From the NCBI RefSeq assembly GCF_003797765.1, contig NZ_RKMB01000003.1, positions 1 to 64,000 on the forward strand: a stretch of DNA of 64,000 nt, in the 5' to 3' direction. Source of the DNA: Ramlibacter sp. WS9 (GTDB taxonomy: Bacteria > Pseudomonadota > Gammaproteobacteria > Burkholderiales > Burkholderiaceae_C). Both the position numbers and the translations under genes were made by a program. Below, piece by piece: positions 25,369 to 34,717 of this stretch (position 1 is its first letter; every line of letters begins with the position of its first letter). Under the pieces are notes generated by a model. The model had not been told where the DNA came from. It ran no database searches and worked only from the letters and a program-made list of their open reading frames with translations.

Positions 25369-26030
25369 GACGCTGCTCCTCGAGCAGAAAAGCGGATGCG
25401 ATCGCCGGGTGCGAGAAGACACGGCTCAGCGCGCAAGGAATCGAACATGTCTAGCTCCGTCATGCCCAACATGTGCCATCCGGAGGGCATATCCGTTGGA
25501 ATGACACCCGTCTGCGCACCACCGATCGCCACCGAACCTTTGGGTACTCGAGCGCGCGGCGTTTGGCGCCGCGGAACGGCGAGCCGGGGCGGCAGTCCTA
25601 CGAGGTAAGCGAAGCCGGGGACGCTACCGATGCACGCGACGTGGTATTCCTCTGACGTGTGGAGCCGAATCACTTCGTCGATGCTCAAGCGCACATGCCG
25701 GGCGATGCCCTCAAGTTCGGAGCCTGGTGACGTGTCATAGGCGACCGGCACCTCCAGCACCCGCCCGGTTCCCTCGTGCGGTGCCGATCTGCTCCATGCA
25801 TCCTCGAGCGAATTCTGGAGCTCCGGGAGGTCCGCTATGAGGGGGTCGAACGCAAAGAGAACGTTGTTGATGCCCAATACTGCGTTGCGCACGCCACGCA
25901 ACCTCTCCACGGGACCGCCCTTCGCGGTCAGGAACCAGAGGTGCTGCTGCGTCCGAAGGTCGAATGATCCTTCGGACACATCCATCAACAGGGCACCCGC
26001 GCCGCAGGCAGAGAAACGTGGCTTGGTCAC
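25365..26030 (-). CDS. pxpB: 5-oxoprolinase subunit B-like protein (copy 1)
   Basis: This is the PxpB/KipI family (AHS1). Signature stretches are GAGALLMDVSEGSFDL, NVLFAFDPL, VPVAYDTSPGSELEGIA, CIGSVPGFAYLVGLPPRL, RVPKGSVAIGGAQTGVIP and PSGWHMLGMT. The frame is open upstream to 26192, but homology begins near GTG 26030, which is 20 bases after the TTT gene stop and is the more natural start. Family length is about 220 residues, matching. It is coupled to pxpC through TTGA. PxpB and PxpC together form the ATP-using part of 5-oxoprolinase. The missing PxpA could be supplied by the copy at 51265-52041. Confidence 0.87.
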   Translation of the reverse strand: MTKPRFSACGAGALLMDVSEGSFDLRTQQHLWFLTAKGGPVERLRGVRNAVLGINNVLFAFDPLIADLPELQNSLEDAWSRSAPHEGTGRVLEVPVAYDTSPGSELEGIARHVRLSIDEVIRLHTSEEYHVACIGSVPGFAYLVGLPPRLAVPRRQTPRARVPKGSVAIGGAQTGVIPTDMPSGWHMLGMTELDMFDSLRAEPCLLAPGDRIRFSARGAAS

Positions 26031-26049
26031 AGTCGGCAGGTGAACAGGT

Positions 26050-27021
26050 TCAATCGACCCTGATGCCGGCTTCGTCAATGACCTTCTTCCACTTGGCTCC
26101 TTCGGAGCTGACGATGCCCGCAACCTTCGCCGCCGGCCCGCCAACCAGCTCGATGTCCATCTCGGCGAGCTTGTCTCTGAATTCCTTTTCACTGAGCACC
26201 GCGTTAATGGACTGGTTCAGTTTCTCGACTACGTCCTTGGGTGTACGCGCAGGTACAACCATCGCGTACCAGAGATAGATTTCAAAATCTTTCATCCCTT
26301 TTGTGTCGGCGACCGGCACGAGCTCTGGATAGCGCGCGGAGCGGCCAGGAGAGGTTATCGCGAGCGCCTTGAGCTTGCCTGCCTTGACCAAGGGCATAGC
26401 CTCTGAAACCAGGGCGATCATCATCTGGATGTTGCCCGCCATCAAGTCCTGAAGTGCCGGAGCGCCACCCTTGTACGGAATGTGGGTAACGGACACCCCC
26501 GCGGCCCGCTTGTACAGCTCCATGGCCAGGTGACTCGGCGCGCCGCTGCCCGCAGATCCATAGCTCAGCTTGCCGGTATTCTTCTTCAGGTACGCAGTGA
26601 GTTCCTCGATGTTGTTCGCCGGCACCTGAGGGTTGACGACCAGGACGCTTGCAATGCGAGCCACCGGCAGGACGGCCGCGAAATCCTTCACCGGGTCGTA
26701 TTGCAGTTTGCTATAGAGCGAGCCATTGATTGCAAGACCGATCGTCGTGGCGAGCATGATGGTGTGGCCATCCGCGGGAGATCTCGCGACGGTGACGGCG
26801 CCCACCTGCTCGGAGGCGCCCGGCTTGTTGTCGACCACCACGGGCTGGCCAAGGCGTTCGGTCAATTTCTGGCCAATCATCCGTGCCATGGCATCCGTGG
26901 ACCCGCCGGGCGAGTACGGCACGACGATGCGGACGGGACCGGAAGGGAAATCCGCAGCGAACGCAACTGGGATGAACGCAACGAGTGCCAAGGCGACTGC
27001 GCGCCGGAGAAGTGAAGTCAT
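26050..27021 (-). CDS. Bug/TTT family tricarboxylate-type solute-binding protein
   Basis: The 323-residue protein has a Sec signal peptide (LLRRAVALALVAFIPVAFA, cleavage after AFA) and the family stretches VRIVVPYSPGGSTDAMARM, VVVDNKPGASEQVG and THIPYKGGAPALQDLMAGN. Bug proteins bind small organic acids or amides in the periplasm and classically feed a TctAB permease. No such permease is in the window. It lies between a LivK-like binding protein and pxpB on the same strand. Among the eight in this window it belongs to the group with a plain Sec signal. Confidence 0.92.
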   Translation of the reverse strand: MTSLLRRAVALALVAFIPVAFAADFPSGPVRIVVPYSPGGSTDAMARMIGQKLTERLGQPVVVDNKPGASEQVGAVTVARSPADGHTIMLATTIGLAINGSLYSKLQYDPVKDFAAVLPVARIASVLVVNPQVPANNIEELTAYLKKNTGKLSYGSAGSGAPSHLAMELYKRAAGVSVTHIPYKGGAPALQDLMAGNIQMMIALVSEAMPLVKAGKLKALAITSPGRSARYPELVPVADTKGMKDFEIYLWYAMVVPARTPKDVVEKLNQSINAVLSEKEFRDKLAEMDIELVGGPAAKVAGIVSSEGAKWKKVIDEAGIRVD

Positions 27022-27052
27022 TTTTTGCTCCTGAATCTATGGGGATGGGCGC

Positions 27053-28192
27053 TCAACGAACGACTGCGATCTGTTCGCGTTTGCCCGCTTTGTAGGTGAA
27101 CAGCGTTAGAGCGCCGTTCTTCATATCGCCTTTGTCGTCAAACGAGATTGCGCCAGTCACTCCATTAAATTCCCGTGTCTTCGCGAGCTCAGGCAAGTAC
27201 TTGGAAGGAGTGGCTGACCCGGCCTTCACCATTGCCGCAACCATCACCTGGACGGCGTCATACGAATACGGCGAATAAATTTGCACATCAGTGCCGAACT
27301 TCTTCTTGTAGGTTTCCTTGAACCTGTCGATCGCAACCTTTCTGGAGCCTTCAACGCCACCAGCCTCGGCACATACAACCTGACCGTCGCCAATGGATTC
27401 ACCAGCCAGTTTGGGCAGTTCACCTGAGCAGATGCCATCACCGCCCATGAACTTTGCATCGACACCCAGTTGTTTCATCTGCCGCAGCATGGGACCGCCC
27501 ACCGCATCCATACCGCCGAAGAAGACGATGTCGGGCTTCTTCGCCTTGATGGCCGTCAGGATGGCCGTGAAGTCCATGGCCTTGTCTGTCGTGTACTGCT
27601 GCTCGGCGATGGTGCCGCCAGCCGCCTTGACAGCCTTGACGAATTCGTCGGCCACCCCCTGGCCGTACGCCGTGCGGTCGTCGATTACCGCGATCGACTT
27701 GCCCTTGAGCTCATTGACGGCGTAACGGCCCAACGTGCGTCCCAGTTGCACGTCATCGGCAACAACGCGGAAGGTCGTCTTGTAGCCCTGGCGCGTGTAC
27801 TTCGGATTGGTCGATGAGGGAGATATCTGCGGGATTCCAGCATCGCTGTAGACCCTGGACGCCGGGATTGTGGTTCCCGAATTCAGATGGCCGATCACAC
27901 CGTTGATCTTGGAATCCACCAGCTTCTGGGCTGCCGCGGTCCCCTGCTTCGGATCTCCGGCGTCGTCTTCAGTCAGTAGCTCGAACCTGGCCTTCTTGCC
28001 GCCAATCTGGACACCCTTGGCATTGAGCTCGTCAATTGCCATTCGCGCACCGTTCTCGTTGTCCTTTCCCAGATGCGAGATTGCGCCGCTGATGGGCCCC
28101 ACATGGCCGATTCTCACGACAAGTTCCTGGGCCGACAGCGTGCCCGAAGCAACTGCTACGGCGAAAGCAAGGACGTGAATTCGAAAGTTCAT
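27053..28192 (-). CDS. Branched-chain amino-acid type ABC transporter binding protein (LivK-like)
   Basis: The 379-residue periplasmic protein starts with a signal peptide (MNFRIHVLAFAVAVASGTLS, cleavage before QELVV). It continues as a type I periplasmic binding protein: VRIGHVGPISGAISHLGKDN, GVIGHLNSGTTIPASRVYS, AVIDDRTAYGQGVADEF and YSPYSYDAVQVMV. ATG 28192 is chosen because GGAGGAGC lies 6 bases upstream. No LivF/G/H/M genes are nearby, so the permease must be encoded elsewhere. It shares an operon with a TTT binding protein and pxpBC, suggesting a nitrogen-containing or amino-acid-like substrate. Confidence 0.92.
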   Translation of the reverse strand: MNFRIHVLAFAVAVASGTLSAQELVVRIGHVGPISGAISHLGKDNENGARMAIDELNAKGVQIGGKKARFELLTEDDAGDPKQGTAAAQKLVDSKINGVIGHLNSGTTIPASRVYSDAGIPQISPSSTNPKYTRQGYKTTFRVVADDVQLGRTLGRYAVNELKGKSIAVIDDRTAYGQGVADEFVKAVKAAGGTIAEQQYTTDKAMDFTAILTAIKAKKPDIVFFGGMDAVGGPMLRQMKQLGVDAKFMGGDGICSGELPKLAGESIGDGQVVCAEAGGVEGSRKVAIDRFKETYKKKFGTDVQIYSPYSYDAVQVMVAAMVKAGSATPSKYLPELAKTREFNGVTGAISFDDKGDMKNGALTLFTYKAGKREQIAVVR

Positions 28193-28295
28193 CGGAAAGC
28201 TCCTCCAACTAGGGTTTGATGAGCGCGGCATTGAAGGTGGCGCACGGGACAAGCGCCTCTGCCAGCTCGGTGGATAGCGTCCCGTTCAAAACTGC

Positions 28296-29156
28296 TCACT
28301 TGACGCGCGTGGACGGCAAGCGGTTTGCCATCTTCTGAAACAGTCCGATCTCCCGCCACATCAGGGCTGGGTTGGAATACATCGGAAAGTGCCCGCTGTG
28401 CGGAATCTCCGACAGACGCACTCCGCGGCCCTCAATGTGTGACAAGTAGGACAGCGTCGCGTTTTGGTCGCCGTACATGAACATCTTGGGACAGGGAAGC
28501 GCGAGAAACTTCTCTGTCAAGGCGCCGTGGTCGGATAGCTCCACCATGGATTCGAAGATGCCTCGCACTGCGGCAGCTCGAACTTTGTGGCGCAGGCTGG
28601 CCGCGTACAGCGCACTTGCGTAAGCTGGCGAGTGGCGGACTCGTTCAATGAAATCGTCAAAGAAGCGCGCGGCGTCCGGCTGTGGATAGTCCAGGATCTG
28701 CCGACTCAAGAAGCAGTCCTGGGGATCGAGATTGCCCTCAATGTTGACCAAGCTCAGTATCCGTTGGGGGTACTTGTTGGCCAGCATCAATGCGGTGAGT
28801 CCCCCCATCGAGTGCCCGACGAGGTGAAATCGCTCGTATCCCTGCTTCTCAAGCATTGCCAGTACCGTTTCGACCAAAAATGGGATCGATACCCGGGACA
28901 GATCACTGCACTCGGTCTCGCCGCATCCAGGCGCGTCATAGGCAAGGAAGGGATGCCCAGTGAATACGTCGTGACGAACGATGTCGGCGTAGTCCTCCTT
29001 CGTTGAACCGAATCCGTGAAGGAACACGATCGGTTCGAGCTTCCCTGCGCGATGAATCGATGCGACCTCCAGATCGACGCCGTCGACACGAAGAGCGGCC
29101 TTGGACTTGGCGAACTCACATTTCATCGTGATCTTCTTCGTGCATTTGCAGTTCAT
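28296..29156 (-). CDS. Alpha/beta hydrolase
   Basis: The 286-residue protein has the alpha/beta hydrolase layout: an oxyanion loop HGFGSTKED, the nucleophile elbow GHSMGG with S116, an acid near MYGDQNA and the histidine in IPHSGHFPM. DYPQPDAARFFDDFIERV forms the cap region. No signal peptide is evident, so it is cytoplasmic. The start may be ATG 29156 or ATG 29126. It lies in the amidase-TTT-hydrolase-LivK-TTT-pxpBC operon and could hydrolyse an ester or lactone intermediate. The substrate is unknown. Confidence 0.9.
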   Translation of the reverse strand: MNCKCTKKITMKCEFAKSKAALRVDGVDLEVASIHRAGKLEPIVFLHGFGSTKEDYADIVRHDVFTGHPFLAYDAPGCGETECSDLSRVSIPFLVETVLAMLEKQGYERFHLVGHSMGGLTALMLANKYPQRILSLVNIEGNLDPQDCFLSRQILDYPQPDAARFFDDFIERVRHSPAYASALYAASLRHKVRAAAVRGIFESMVELSDHGALTEKFLALPCPKMFMYGDQNATLSYLSHIEGRGVRLSEIPHSGHFPMYSNPALMWREIGLFQKMANRLPSTRVK

Positions 29157-29209
29157 CCGTTTCGGCTAGCCGGTGTGAAGGGAGTTGGGGGGACGCGCGT
29201 ATTTGGTGA

Positions 29210-30190
29210 CTACTGCTGCGGGATGTTCAAGTCCTTGACCAACTTCCCGTAGAACGTGGACTCGGCGCGGATGAACTCGGCGAAGTCGGCGGCCGATCCG
29301 CCGGCCGGATAGAGGCTGATCTCCCCAAGCTGCTTCTGGACGTCCGGAGCAGACAGGACTTTTTGCGTGACCGCATTCAGTCGCTGAACGATGGGCGCCG
29401 GAGTGCCCCCAGGGGCGAGCAGCCCCATCCAGTACACGGCCTTGTAGTTGGGAATGCCCGCTTCCGCCACCGTGGGAACGTCCGGCAGTGTCGGCAGACG
29501 CTTGTCGCTGGTGACCGCGAGCGCCTTCAACTTCCCGCTCTTGACGTAGGGAACAGCGGTCGGTGACGTCTCGAACATGAGATCGATGTGGCCGCCGACC
29601 AGGTCCGCAAGCGCCGGTGCGCCGCCTTTGTAGGCCACATTGACCATCTCGGTGCGCGTCGCAACCATGAAGATTCGCGCCGAGAGGTCCTGCGGGTTGC
29701 CGACGCCGGAGGTGCCGAAGCTCAGCTTGCCCGGGTTCGCACGAAGATGCGCGACCAGTTCGCCTACGGTGTTGGCCTGCACCTTGGCCGGATTCACGAT
29801 CAGTACGTTCGGTTGGTCCGCCACCCGAATGATGGGCGCAAGATCCTTCAGCGGATCGAAAGACAGTTTCTGGAACAGGTGCGCGTTGGTAGCCAGGCTG
29901 AACGGCGCCATCACCAGCGTGTAGCCGTCCTTCGGCGACTTCGCCACATGGTCCATGCCGATGTTTCCGCTTGCGCCCGGCCGGTTGTCGACGATGACCG
30001 GCTGCCGCAGCTCTTCGGACAGCTTCTGGCCAAGCATCCGGGCCACCATGTCGATGCTCCCCCCGGGAGGGAATGGGACGACCAGGCGAACGGGTTTGGA
30101 AGGGTACTCGTCGGCTGCGATGGCAGCACCCGCGAGCATCGAGGCTGTCGCGACCGCGGCAGTTGCAAGGGTACGAATGAGTGTGTTCAT
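29210..30190 (-). CDS. Bug/TTT family solute-binding protein
   Basis: The 326-residue product has a Sec signal (LIRTLATAAVATASMLAGAA, cleavage near AIAA). Family marks are VRLVVPFPPGGSIDMVARM, VIVDNRPGASGNIGMDHVAK, NVAYKGGAPALADLVGGHID and GLLAPGGTPAPIVQRLNAV. ATG 30190 is chosen because the signal peptide begins there. It follows the amidase gene by 43 bases on the same strand. Among the eight intact paralogues it is closest in style to 26050-27021 and 33403-34383. The ligand is unknown. Confidence 0.92.
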   Translation of the reverse strand: MNTLIRTLATAAVATASMLAGAAIAADEYPSKPVRLVVPFPPGGSIDMVARMLGQKLSEELRQPVIVDNRPGASGNIGMDHVAKSPKDGYTLVMAPFSLATNAHLFQKLSFDPLKDLAPIIRVADQPNVLIVNPAKVQANTVGELVAHLRANPGKLSFGTSGVGNPQDLSARIFMVATRTEMVNVAYKGGAPALADLVGGHIDLMFETSPTAVPYVKSGKLKALAVTSDKRLPTLPDVPTVAEAGIPNYKAVYWMGLLAPGGTPAPIVQRLNAVTQKVLSAPDVQKQLGEISLYPAGGSAADFAEFIRAESTFYGKLVKDLNIPQQ

Positions 30191-30233
30191 GGAGTTGGCA
30201 ATTGATGTGTGAATGAAAGGCGGGGTACAAAGC

Positions 30234-31631
30234 TCAGTGGTGACTTGATATCCATCTGCGTTGGTGCCATGACGTGCAGGATTGATAGCTGCGAGCGACG
30301 CCGAGGATGCGGGCATCCGCGTCGGTGGGGCCAGCGATCTGCAGGCCAATCGGCAAGCCCTTGTCGTCCTCGCCCATCTGCACGGAAATGCCGCAGAGAT
30401 CCAGCAGGTTTCCGATGCGGGCGTATCGAACCGGAGGCACCGCGTGATCAACAGTGGCGAGCGGGCGGGCTGTCCACTGCGTCGTCGGCGTCAGGAACAC
30501 GTCCAAATCGCCGAACGACTCGGCAAATCGCGCCTTGAGTTCCGCGCGCCGTCTGCAGGCGTTGACGTACTTCACGGAAGAGAACTTCGACCCCGCCACG
30601 ATCCTCGGCCGCACGGAGGGGTCCATCTTGAGCGAGTCATCCAGTGCCAGGTGTCCCCAGCTCGCCGCCGCTTCCGACAGCATGATGGAACTGGCGACGT
30701 CAGCGAAGTCATCGAAGGTCGTGGGCAGAACCAATTCGCGCAAATCAGCTCGCTGCTCTCGGAAGGTCGACAGCGCGCGCGCGTAGGCCGTTTTGATCTC
30801 CGGCTGAAGGCCTTCGAGGTCGCTGTCCGCCAAGTACCCGACCCGCAGGCCATGGAGCGACGCAGTCGTGCCTTCTTGCAGTTCCGCTGCGGGAAACGAG
30901 CGCTCGTCCCCGGTGAGAGCGGAAAACATCAGCGCCGCGTCCTCAGCGGTCTGAGCGAGCAGGCCCACGCTGTCCAGTGTGGTGCTCAGCGGCACGACAC
31001 CGTCGCTGCGCAGGCGACCTATCGTTGGCTTGAGCCCGGTGATGCCGCACAGCGCGGCCGGCACGCGTACCGAAGCCCCCGTGTCGGTTCCGATAGACAG
31101 CGGCACCATGCCCGCAGCGACTGCCACCGCGGACCCGCTGCTCGATCCGCCCGGGGACAGGTGCTCCGAGTGGCCCCACGGATTGCGCGGAGCGCCCATG
31201 TATTCGTTCGCGCCCCATGCGCCGAGGGCGAACTCGACCATGTGCGTCTTGCCGACAATCACCGCGCCGCACTCCAGCAAACGCCTTGTGATCCATGCAT
31301 CGGCAACGGCAATTTCGTCCACTCGCAACGACGACCCTGCCGTACTGGCACGGCCGCTCACATCGATGTTGTCCTTCAGTGCAACGGGGATGCCGTGCAA
31401 CGGTCCCAGCCAGTAGCCGGCGCCGATCAGACGGTCTGCTGCCTCGGCCGCACGTAGTGCTTCATCGGCGTAGACGCCAACGAAGGCATGTAGGTGTTCG
31501 TCGAGCTTCCGAATGCGCGCGAGCGCGTACTGCGTCAGGTCGACCGATGTGCATGCGCCGGAGCGGAGCATTTCCCCCATGGAAACGAGGCTGGGGAACC
31601 CTGCGGCGAGGATTTGAGTGGCCAGGTTCAC
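30234..31631 (-). CDS. Amidase (amidase-signature family)
   Basis: The 465-residue enzyme belongs to the amidase-signature family with a Ser-cisSer-Lys triad. The lysine K86 is in VALKDNIDV, S163 in PGGSSSGSAVAVA, and the nucleophile S187 in GTDTGASVRVPAALCGITG. These enzymes hydrolyse amides such as carboxamides, urea derivatives or malonamate to acid plus ammonia. The GTG start at 31631 overlaps the stop of the RraA-like gene (GTGA), so the two are coupled. With pxpBC and two or three binding proteins in the same operon, an amide-bearing carbon or nitrogen source is a reasonable guess. Confidence 0.93.
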   Translation of the reverse strand: MNLATQILAAGFPSLVSMGEMLRSGACTSVDLTQYALARIRKLDEHLHAFVGVYADEALRAAEAADRLIGAGYWLGPLHGIPVALKDNIDVSGRASTAGSSLRVDEIAVADAWITRRLLECGAVIVGKTHMVEFALGAWGANEYMGAPRNPWGHSEHLSPGGSSSGSAVAVAAGMVPLSIGTDTGASVRVPAALCGITGLKPTIGRLRSDGVVPLSTTLDSVGLLAQTAEDAALMFSALTGDERSFPAAELQEGTTASLHGLRVGYLADSDLEGLQPEIKTAYARALSTFREQRADLRELVLPTTFDDFADVASSIMLSEAAASWGHLALDDSLKMDPSVRPRIVAGSKFSSVKYVNACRRRAELKARFAESFGDLDVFLTPTTQWTARPLATVDHAVPPVRYARIGNLLDLCGISVQMGEDDKGLPIGLQIAGPTDADARILGVARSYQSCTSWHQRRWISSHH

Positions 31632-32368
31632 GCCTGCGCTCCCATCGCCTTCGCGATCAATGCGGACGTCCCCACGATGTCAGGATACTTCTCGCCCGCG
31701 TCGAGTCGCTTCAACGTGAGCTTCTCGTCGCTCATCATCTTCAGCGCGCGTCGCGCGCTCGCCTCGATGTCGGCGGCCGGTATGACCAGGACGCCGTTCT
31801 CGTCCGCGAGGATCGCGTCGCCTGGGTTGACTGCCACCGACCCGCAGGTCACAGGGACGCAGAATTCGCCGCCGAGGCCGAGGCTCTTGACGGTGACCGC
31901 GGAGGTCCCCTTAGACCACACCGGCACGCCGTACTGGCGCAGCTCGCCGAGGTCGGTGACCAGCCCGTCGACGATGATGCCGGCAACGCCGGCAACCTTG
32001 GCCGCGTACGCCACTGCGCCGCCCATGGTGGCGATCATCTCGTCCCCGCAGCGGTCGATGACGATGATGTCGCCGCGGCGCGCCTTGCCGACGGCGTGGT
32101 GAACCATCGAACCATCCATCCCCGGCACGCGAACGGTGACGGCCGTGCCGGCGATGCGGCGATCCTGGAAATGTGCGCGGATGGAGGGCGCCATGAACCC
32201 GGTGTGCCGAAAGTGGCCGATGACTGCCGGCTCGGCGGTGACGAGAAGATCGAGCAGTGCCGCATCGACTTGCGGCGGAAGATCATTCAGAATGAACAAG
32301 GTGCGGTCCTTCAAAACAGTTGCGTTGGAAATCAACTCTATGAGTGCAGCGACCAACCGAAAAGACAC
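31628..32368 (-). CDS. RraA-like aldolase/decarboxylase (long form)
   Basis: The roughly 246-residue protein has the RraA/HMG-aldolase core: GTAVTVRVPGMDGSMVHHAV, GDIIVIDRCGDEMIATMGG, GIIVDGLVTDLGELRQYGVP, VNPGDAILADENGVLVIPA. D/R metal and substrate residues are in the GxxxDGLVTD segment. Members with metal cleave 4-hydroxy-4-methyl-2-oxoglutarate or decarboxylate oxaloacetate; E. coli RraA itself binds RNase E. GTG 32368 is preferred because GGGGGAGAA precedes it closely. It heads the 32.4-24.3 kb operon, and a LysR gene is divergent just 31 bases away, so that LysR is the likely regulator. Confidence 0.87.
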   Translation of the reverse strand: MSFRLVAALIELISNATVLKDRTLFILNDLPPQVDAALLDLLVTAEPAVIGHFRHTGFMAPSIRAHFQDRRIAGTAVTVRVPGMDGSMVHHAVGKARRGDIIVIDRCGDEMIATMGGAVAYAAKVAGVAGIIVDGLVTDLGELRQYGVPVWSKGTSAVTVKSLGLGGEFCVPVTCGSVAVNPGDAILADENGVLVIPAADIEASARRALKMMSDEKLTLKRLDAGEKYPDIVGTSALIAKAMGAQA

Positions 32369-32399
32369 ATATTTCTCCCCCTGGCTATAAACAAAACTG

Positions 32400-33320
32400 A
32401 TGTTGCGAATCACCTTTCGGCAGATGGAGGCTTTTTATTGGGCCGCGACCCTCGGAACGGTCAATGCGGCCGCCAAGCATCTGTTCGTTAGCCAGCCCGC
32501 CATCACGGCCCGGGTCAAAGAGCTCGAAGACATCCTCGGGATTGCGCTGCTCAGTCGCAGCCAGCAAGGCGTTCAGCTGACGCCTGCGGGCCGGGAAGTT
32601 CTCCAGGACGCGCAGCGAATCCTGAAACTGGGCGAAGAATTGGAGCGGCGCGGACAGCATGAGGTGCCGCCTCTCGACGGGGTCCTGCGACTCGGCGCCG
32701 ACGAATCCTCGGCGGCGGTCGCTGTGTCCGAAATCCTTCGTCAGCTGAGGGTGCGTTATCCGGCGCTTCGCGTCGATCTGAGCATCGAGCGCAGCAAGGT
32801 GCTCCACGAGAAGCTCAATCGGCGTGAACTCGATGTGGCGCTGCAGACGAGCCCCGTCGCGCGCCCCCATGTTTCCGACGAACTGCTCGGCTGGGTGCAA
32901 GTGGCATGGGTGGCGGCATCGGGCATGGAGTTGGCGCACCTTCCGCTTTCCCCGAGCGATGCCGCTTCCGTGCCTGTCGTGACCAATCCACCGCCGTCGG
33001 TGCTGCATTTCGTGGCGCGAGATTGGCTCAGCAAAGCGGGAACGGATCTGCATCATCTGAACACCTGCAATTCCCTCGCGATGATCATGAGTCTGGTCCA
33101 GGAGGGGCACGCTATCGCGGCCCTTCCCGTTCCAGTCGTCTTCGAGAAGCTGAAGCTCGGAACGCTGAAGCTGGTTGAGGCGGAGCCGCCTCTGCCGCCT
33201 ATCGCCTACTACATCTCCTATCTGGTCGAGAAGCAGGACGCCGGTGTTGCGACGATCGTCGACGTCGCGAAGAACGTGCTCAGCTCGGCCCAGTTCTTCC
33301 TTCGGCAACCCGCCGAGTAG
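32400..33320 (+). CDS. LysR-family transcriptional regulator
   Basis: The 306-residue protein has an N-terminal winged HTH (TFRQMEAFYWAATLGTVNAA, then HLFVSQPAITARVKELEDIL) and a full effector-binding domain (LDGVLRLGADESSAAVAVSE ... ALPVPVVFEKLKLGTL). It is divergent from the RraA-amidase-TTT-hydrolase-LivK-TTT-pxpBC operon with a 31-base gap, the classic LysR arrangement. It probably controls that operon and represses itself. It is convergent with the TTT gene at 33403. The co-inducer is unknown. Confidence 0.93.
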   Translation: MLRITFRQMEAFYWAATLGTVNAAAKHLFVSQPAITARVKELEDILGIALLSRSQQGVQLTPAGREVLQDAQRILKLGEELERRGQHEVPPLDGVLRLGADESSAAVAVSEILRQLRVRYPALRVDLSIERSKVLHEKLNRRELDVALQTSPVARPHVSDELLGWVQVAWVAASGMELAHLPLSPSDAASVPVVTNPPPSVLHFVARDWLSKAGTDLHHLNTCNSLAMIMSLVQEGHAIAALPVPVVFEKLKLGTLKLVEAEPPLPPIAYYISYLVEKQDAGVATIVDVAKNVLSSAQFFLRQPAE

Positions 33321-33402
33321 GCTCGGTTACGGTTTGGTCGTCGCGTTGCAGAACGCGTTAACGGCCGCGCAGCAAGGAATGAATCGTCCATGAACAGCGC
33401 AC

Positions 33403-34383
33403 CTATTCCTTCGGCGCCCCAGAGTCGCGCACGATGGTCTCGTACCGCTTCACCTCCGAAGCGGCGAACCTGCCGAACTCTTGTGCGGTTCCGCCTAAGA
33501 CAATGGCGCCCATGCCGGTCAGCTTGGCTTGAATCTCGGGATTGCGCAGGATCTTGTTCACTTCCGCGTTGAGGCGCGCCACCGCTTCAGCGGGAGCGTT
33601 CGCGGGCAGCATCAGGCCGTACCACGCCGACGCCAGCATGGGCGTCCCGGCCTCCTTGAACGTAGGCACATCCGGCAACGCTGGCAGGCGCTTCTGGGAA
33701 GCTACTGCCAGCGGCCGGAGCAATCCGCCCTTGATGCTGCCCAGCGAGCCAGTGTCGAGCATCATGTCGATATGTCCGGCGATGAGGTCTTGCGCCGCCG
33801 GGCCGCTGCCCTTGTAGGGCACATGGCGGACGTCGAGCCCGGTGGCCGTCTTGAACTGCGCGCCGGCAAGGTGTTGCGATCCGCCAATGCCGGACGAGCC
33901 ATACGTGTACTTGCCAGGCTCCTTCTTCGCGGCGCTCACGATGTCCTTGAGCGAGTTCCAGCGCGACTTCGCGGGAACCACCATGATGTTCGGGATCTCG
34001 CACAGCGACACCACCGGCGTGAAGTCGCTGACGGGCTGGTAGCCCAACTTCGCATACAAATGCGGCGCCGCGGCGTTGGTGGAGCTTGTTGCGAGAAGGA
34101 TGACATGGCCGTCAGCCTTTTCCTTAACGAACTGCTGTGTGCCGATCACTCCGCCTGCGCCGCCTTTGTTGTCGACCACGACCGGCACGCCGAGCGCTTG
34201 CGACAGCGGCTGCGCCAACATGCGGCCTACCTGGTCGGTGGCGCCTCCGGCCGGCCACGGCACCAAAATCTTGATGGGGCGATCGTCGGATGGCCACGCT
34301 GCAAGCGCCCACGTGCTGCAGAGAGTCAACAGGCATGCGGCCGCCGCATTGCGGCGAGAGAAGTTTGTGCGATTCACAGTCAT
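33403..34383 (-). CDS. Bug/TTT family solute-binding protein
   Basis: The 326-residue protein starts at ATG 34383 with a signal peptide (FSRRNAAAACLLTLCSTWAL, cleavage near ALA-AW). It contains IKILVPWPAGGATDQVGRML, VVVDNKGGAGGVIGTQQFVK, VRHVPYKGSGPAAQDLIAG and GLMLPANAPAEAVARLNAEV. It is the last gene of the long minus-strand operon that begins at 40471 and lies directly after the RraA fragment; the fragment's stop codon abuts this gene's start. It is convergent with the LysR gene at 32400. Confidence 0.92.
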   Translation of the reverse strand: MTVNRTNFSRRNAAAACLLTLCSTWALAAWPSDDRPIKILVPWPAGGATDQVGRMLAQPLSQALGVPVVVDNKGGAGGVIGTQQFVKEKADGHVILLATSSTNAAAPHLYAKLGYQPVSDFTPVVSLCEIPNIMVVPAKSRWNSLKDIVSAAKKEPGKYTYGSSGIGGSQHLAGAQFKTATGLDVRHVPYKGSGPAAQDLIAGHIDMMLDTGSLGSIKGGLLRPLAVASQKRLPALPDVPTFKEAGTPMLASAWYGLMLPANAPAEAVARLNAEVNKILRNPEIQAKLTGMGAIVLGGTAQEFGRFAASEVKRYETIVRDSGAPKE

Positions 34384-34682
34384 GTCCTTGAAGTTTTTTG
34401 ATTGATGGTGGCAACGGCCAATGGCGCCGCGCAAGTGCCCGCGCAAATGGCCGCGATGGTTTGCTGCTCCTGCCGAGCCTTTTCTCGTGCCATAGCAGGG
34501 ACTTCTGCAGCGCTGCCCGCCAGAAAGGCCACGAGGCCGTCTGAGTCTCCGTCCACCGCGTCGCCCGGGTTCACGAGCATGCCGCCGACGGTGATCGTCA
34601 CGTTGATGCTGCCCGGTCCGCCGTTGTAGGGCCCGCGCAAACTCACGCCGAATTGCGATTGAGGGTATTGGGATATGAGCGC
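34380..34682 (-). pseudogene. C-terminal fragment of an RraA-like gene
   Basis: The frame reads GVSLRGPYNGGPGSINVTIT, GGMLVNPGDAVDGDSDGLVA and REKARQEQQTIAAICAGT. These match the C-terminal third of the intact RraA-like gene at 61404-62075 (GVSLRGPYKEGPGSINVPVI, GGMLVQPGDVIVGDPDGIVA, REKVGQEQETIAAIRAGT). The N-terminal 130 residues of the fold, including the metal site, are absent, and upstream sequence instead runs into the end of the neighbouring TTT gene. The most economical explanation is a deletion in an ancestral RraA-TTT gene pair. The fragment is unlikely to be functional. Confidence 0.82.
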
Positions 34683-34717
34683 CTCGTACCTGTTGCTGGA
34701 CAAACGCGATCCGTGCA

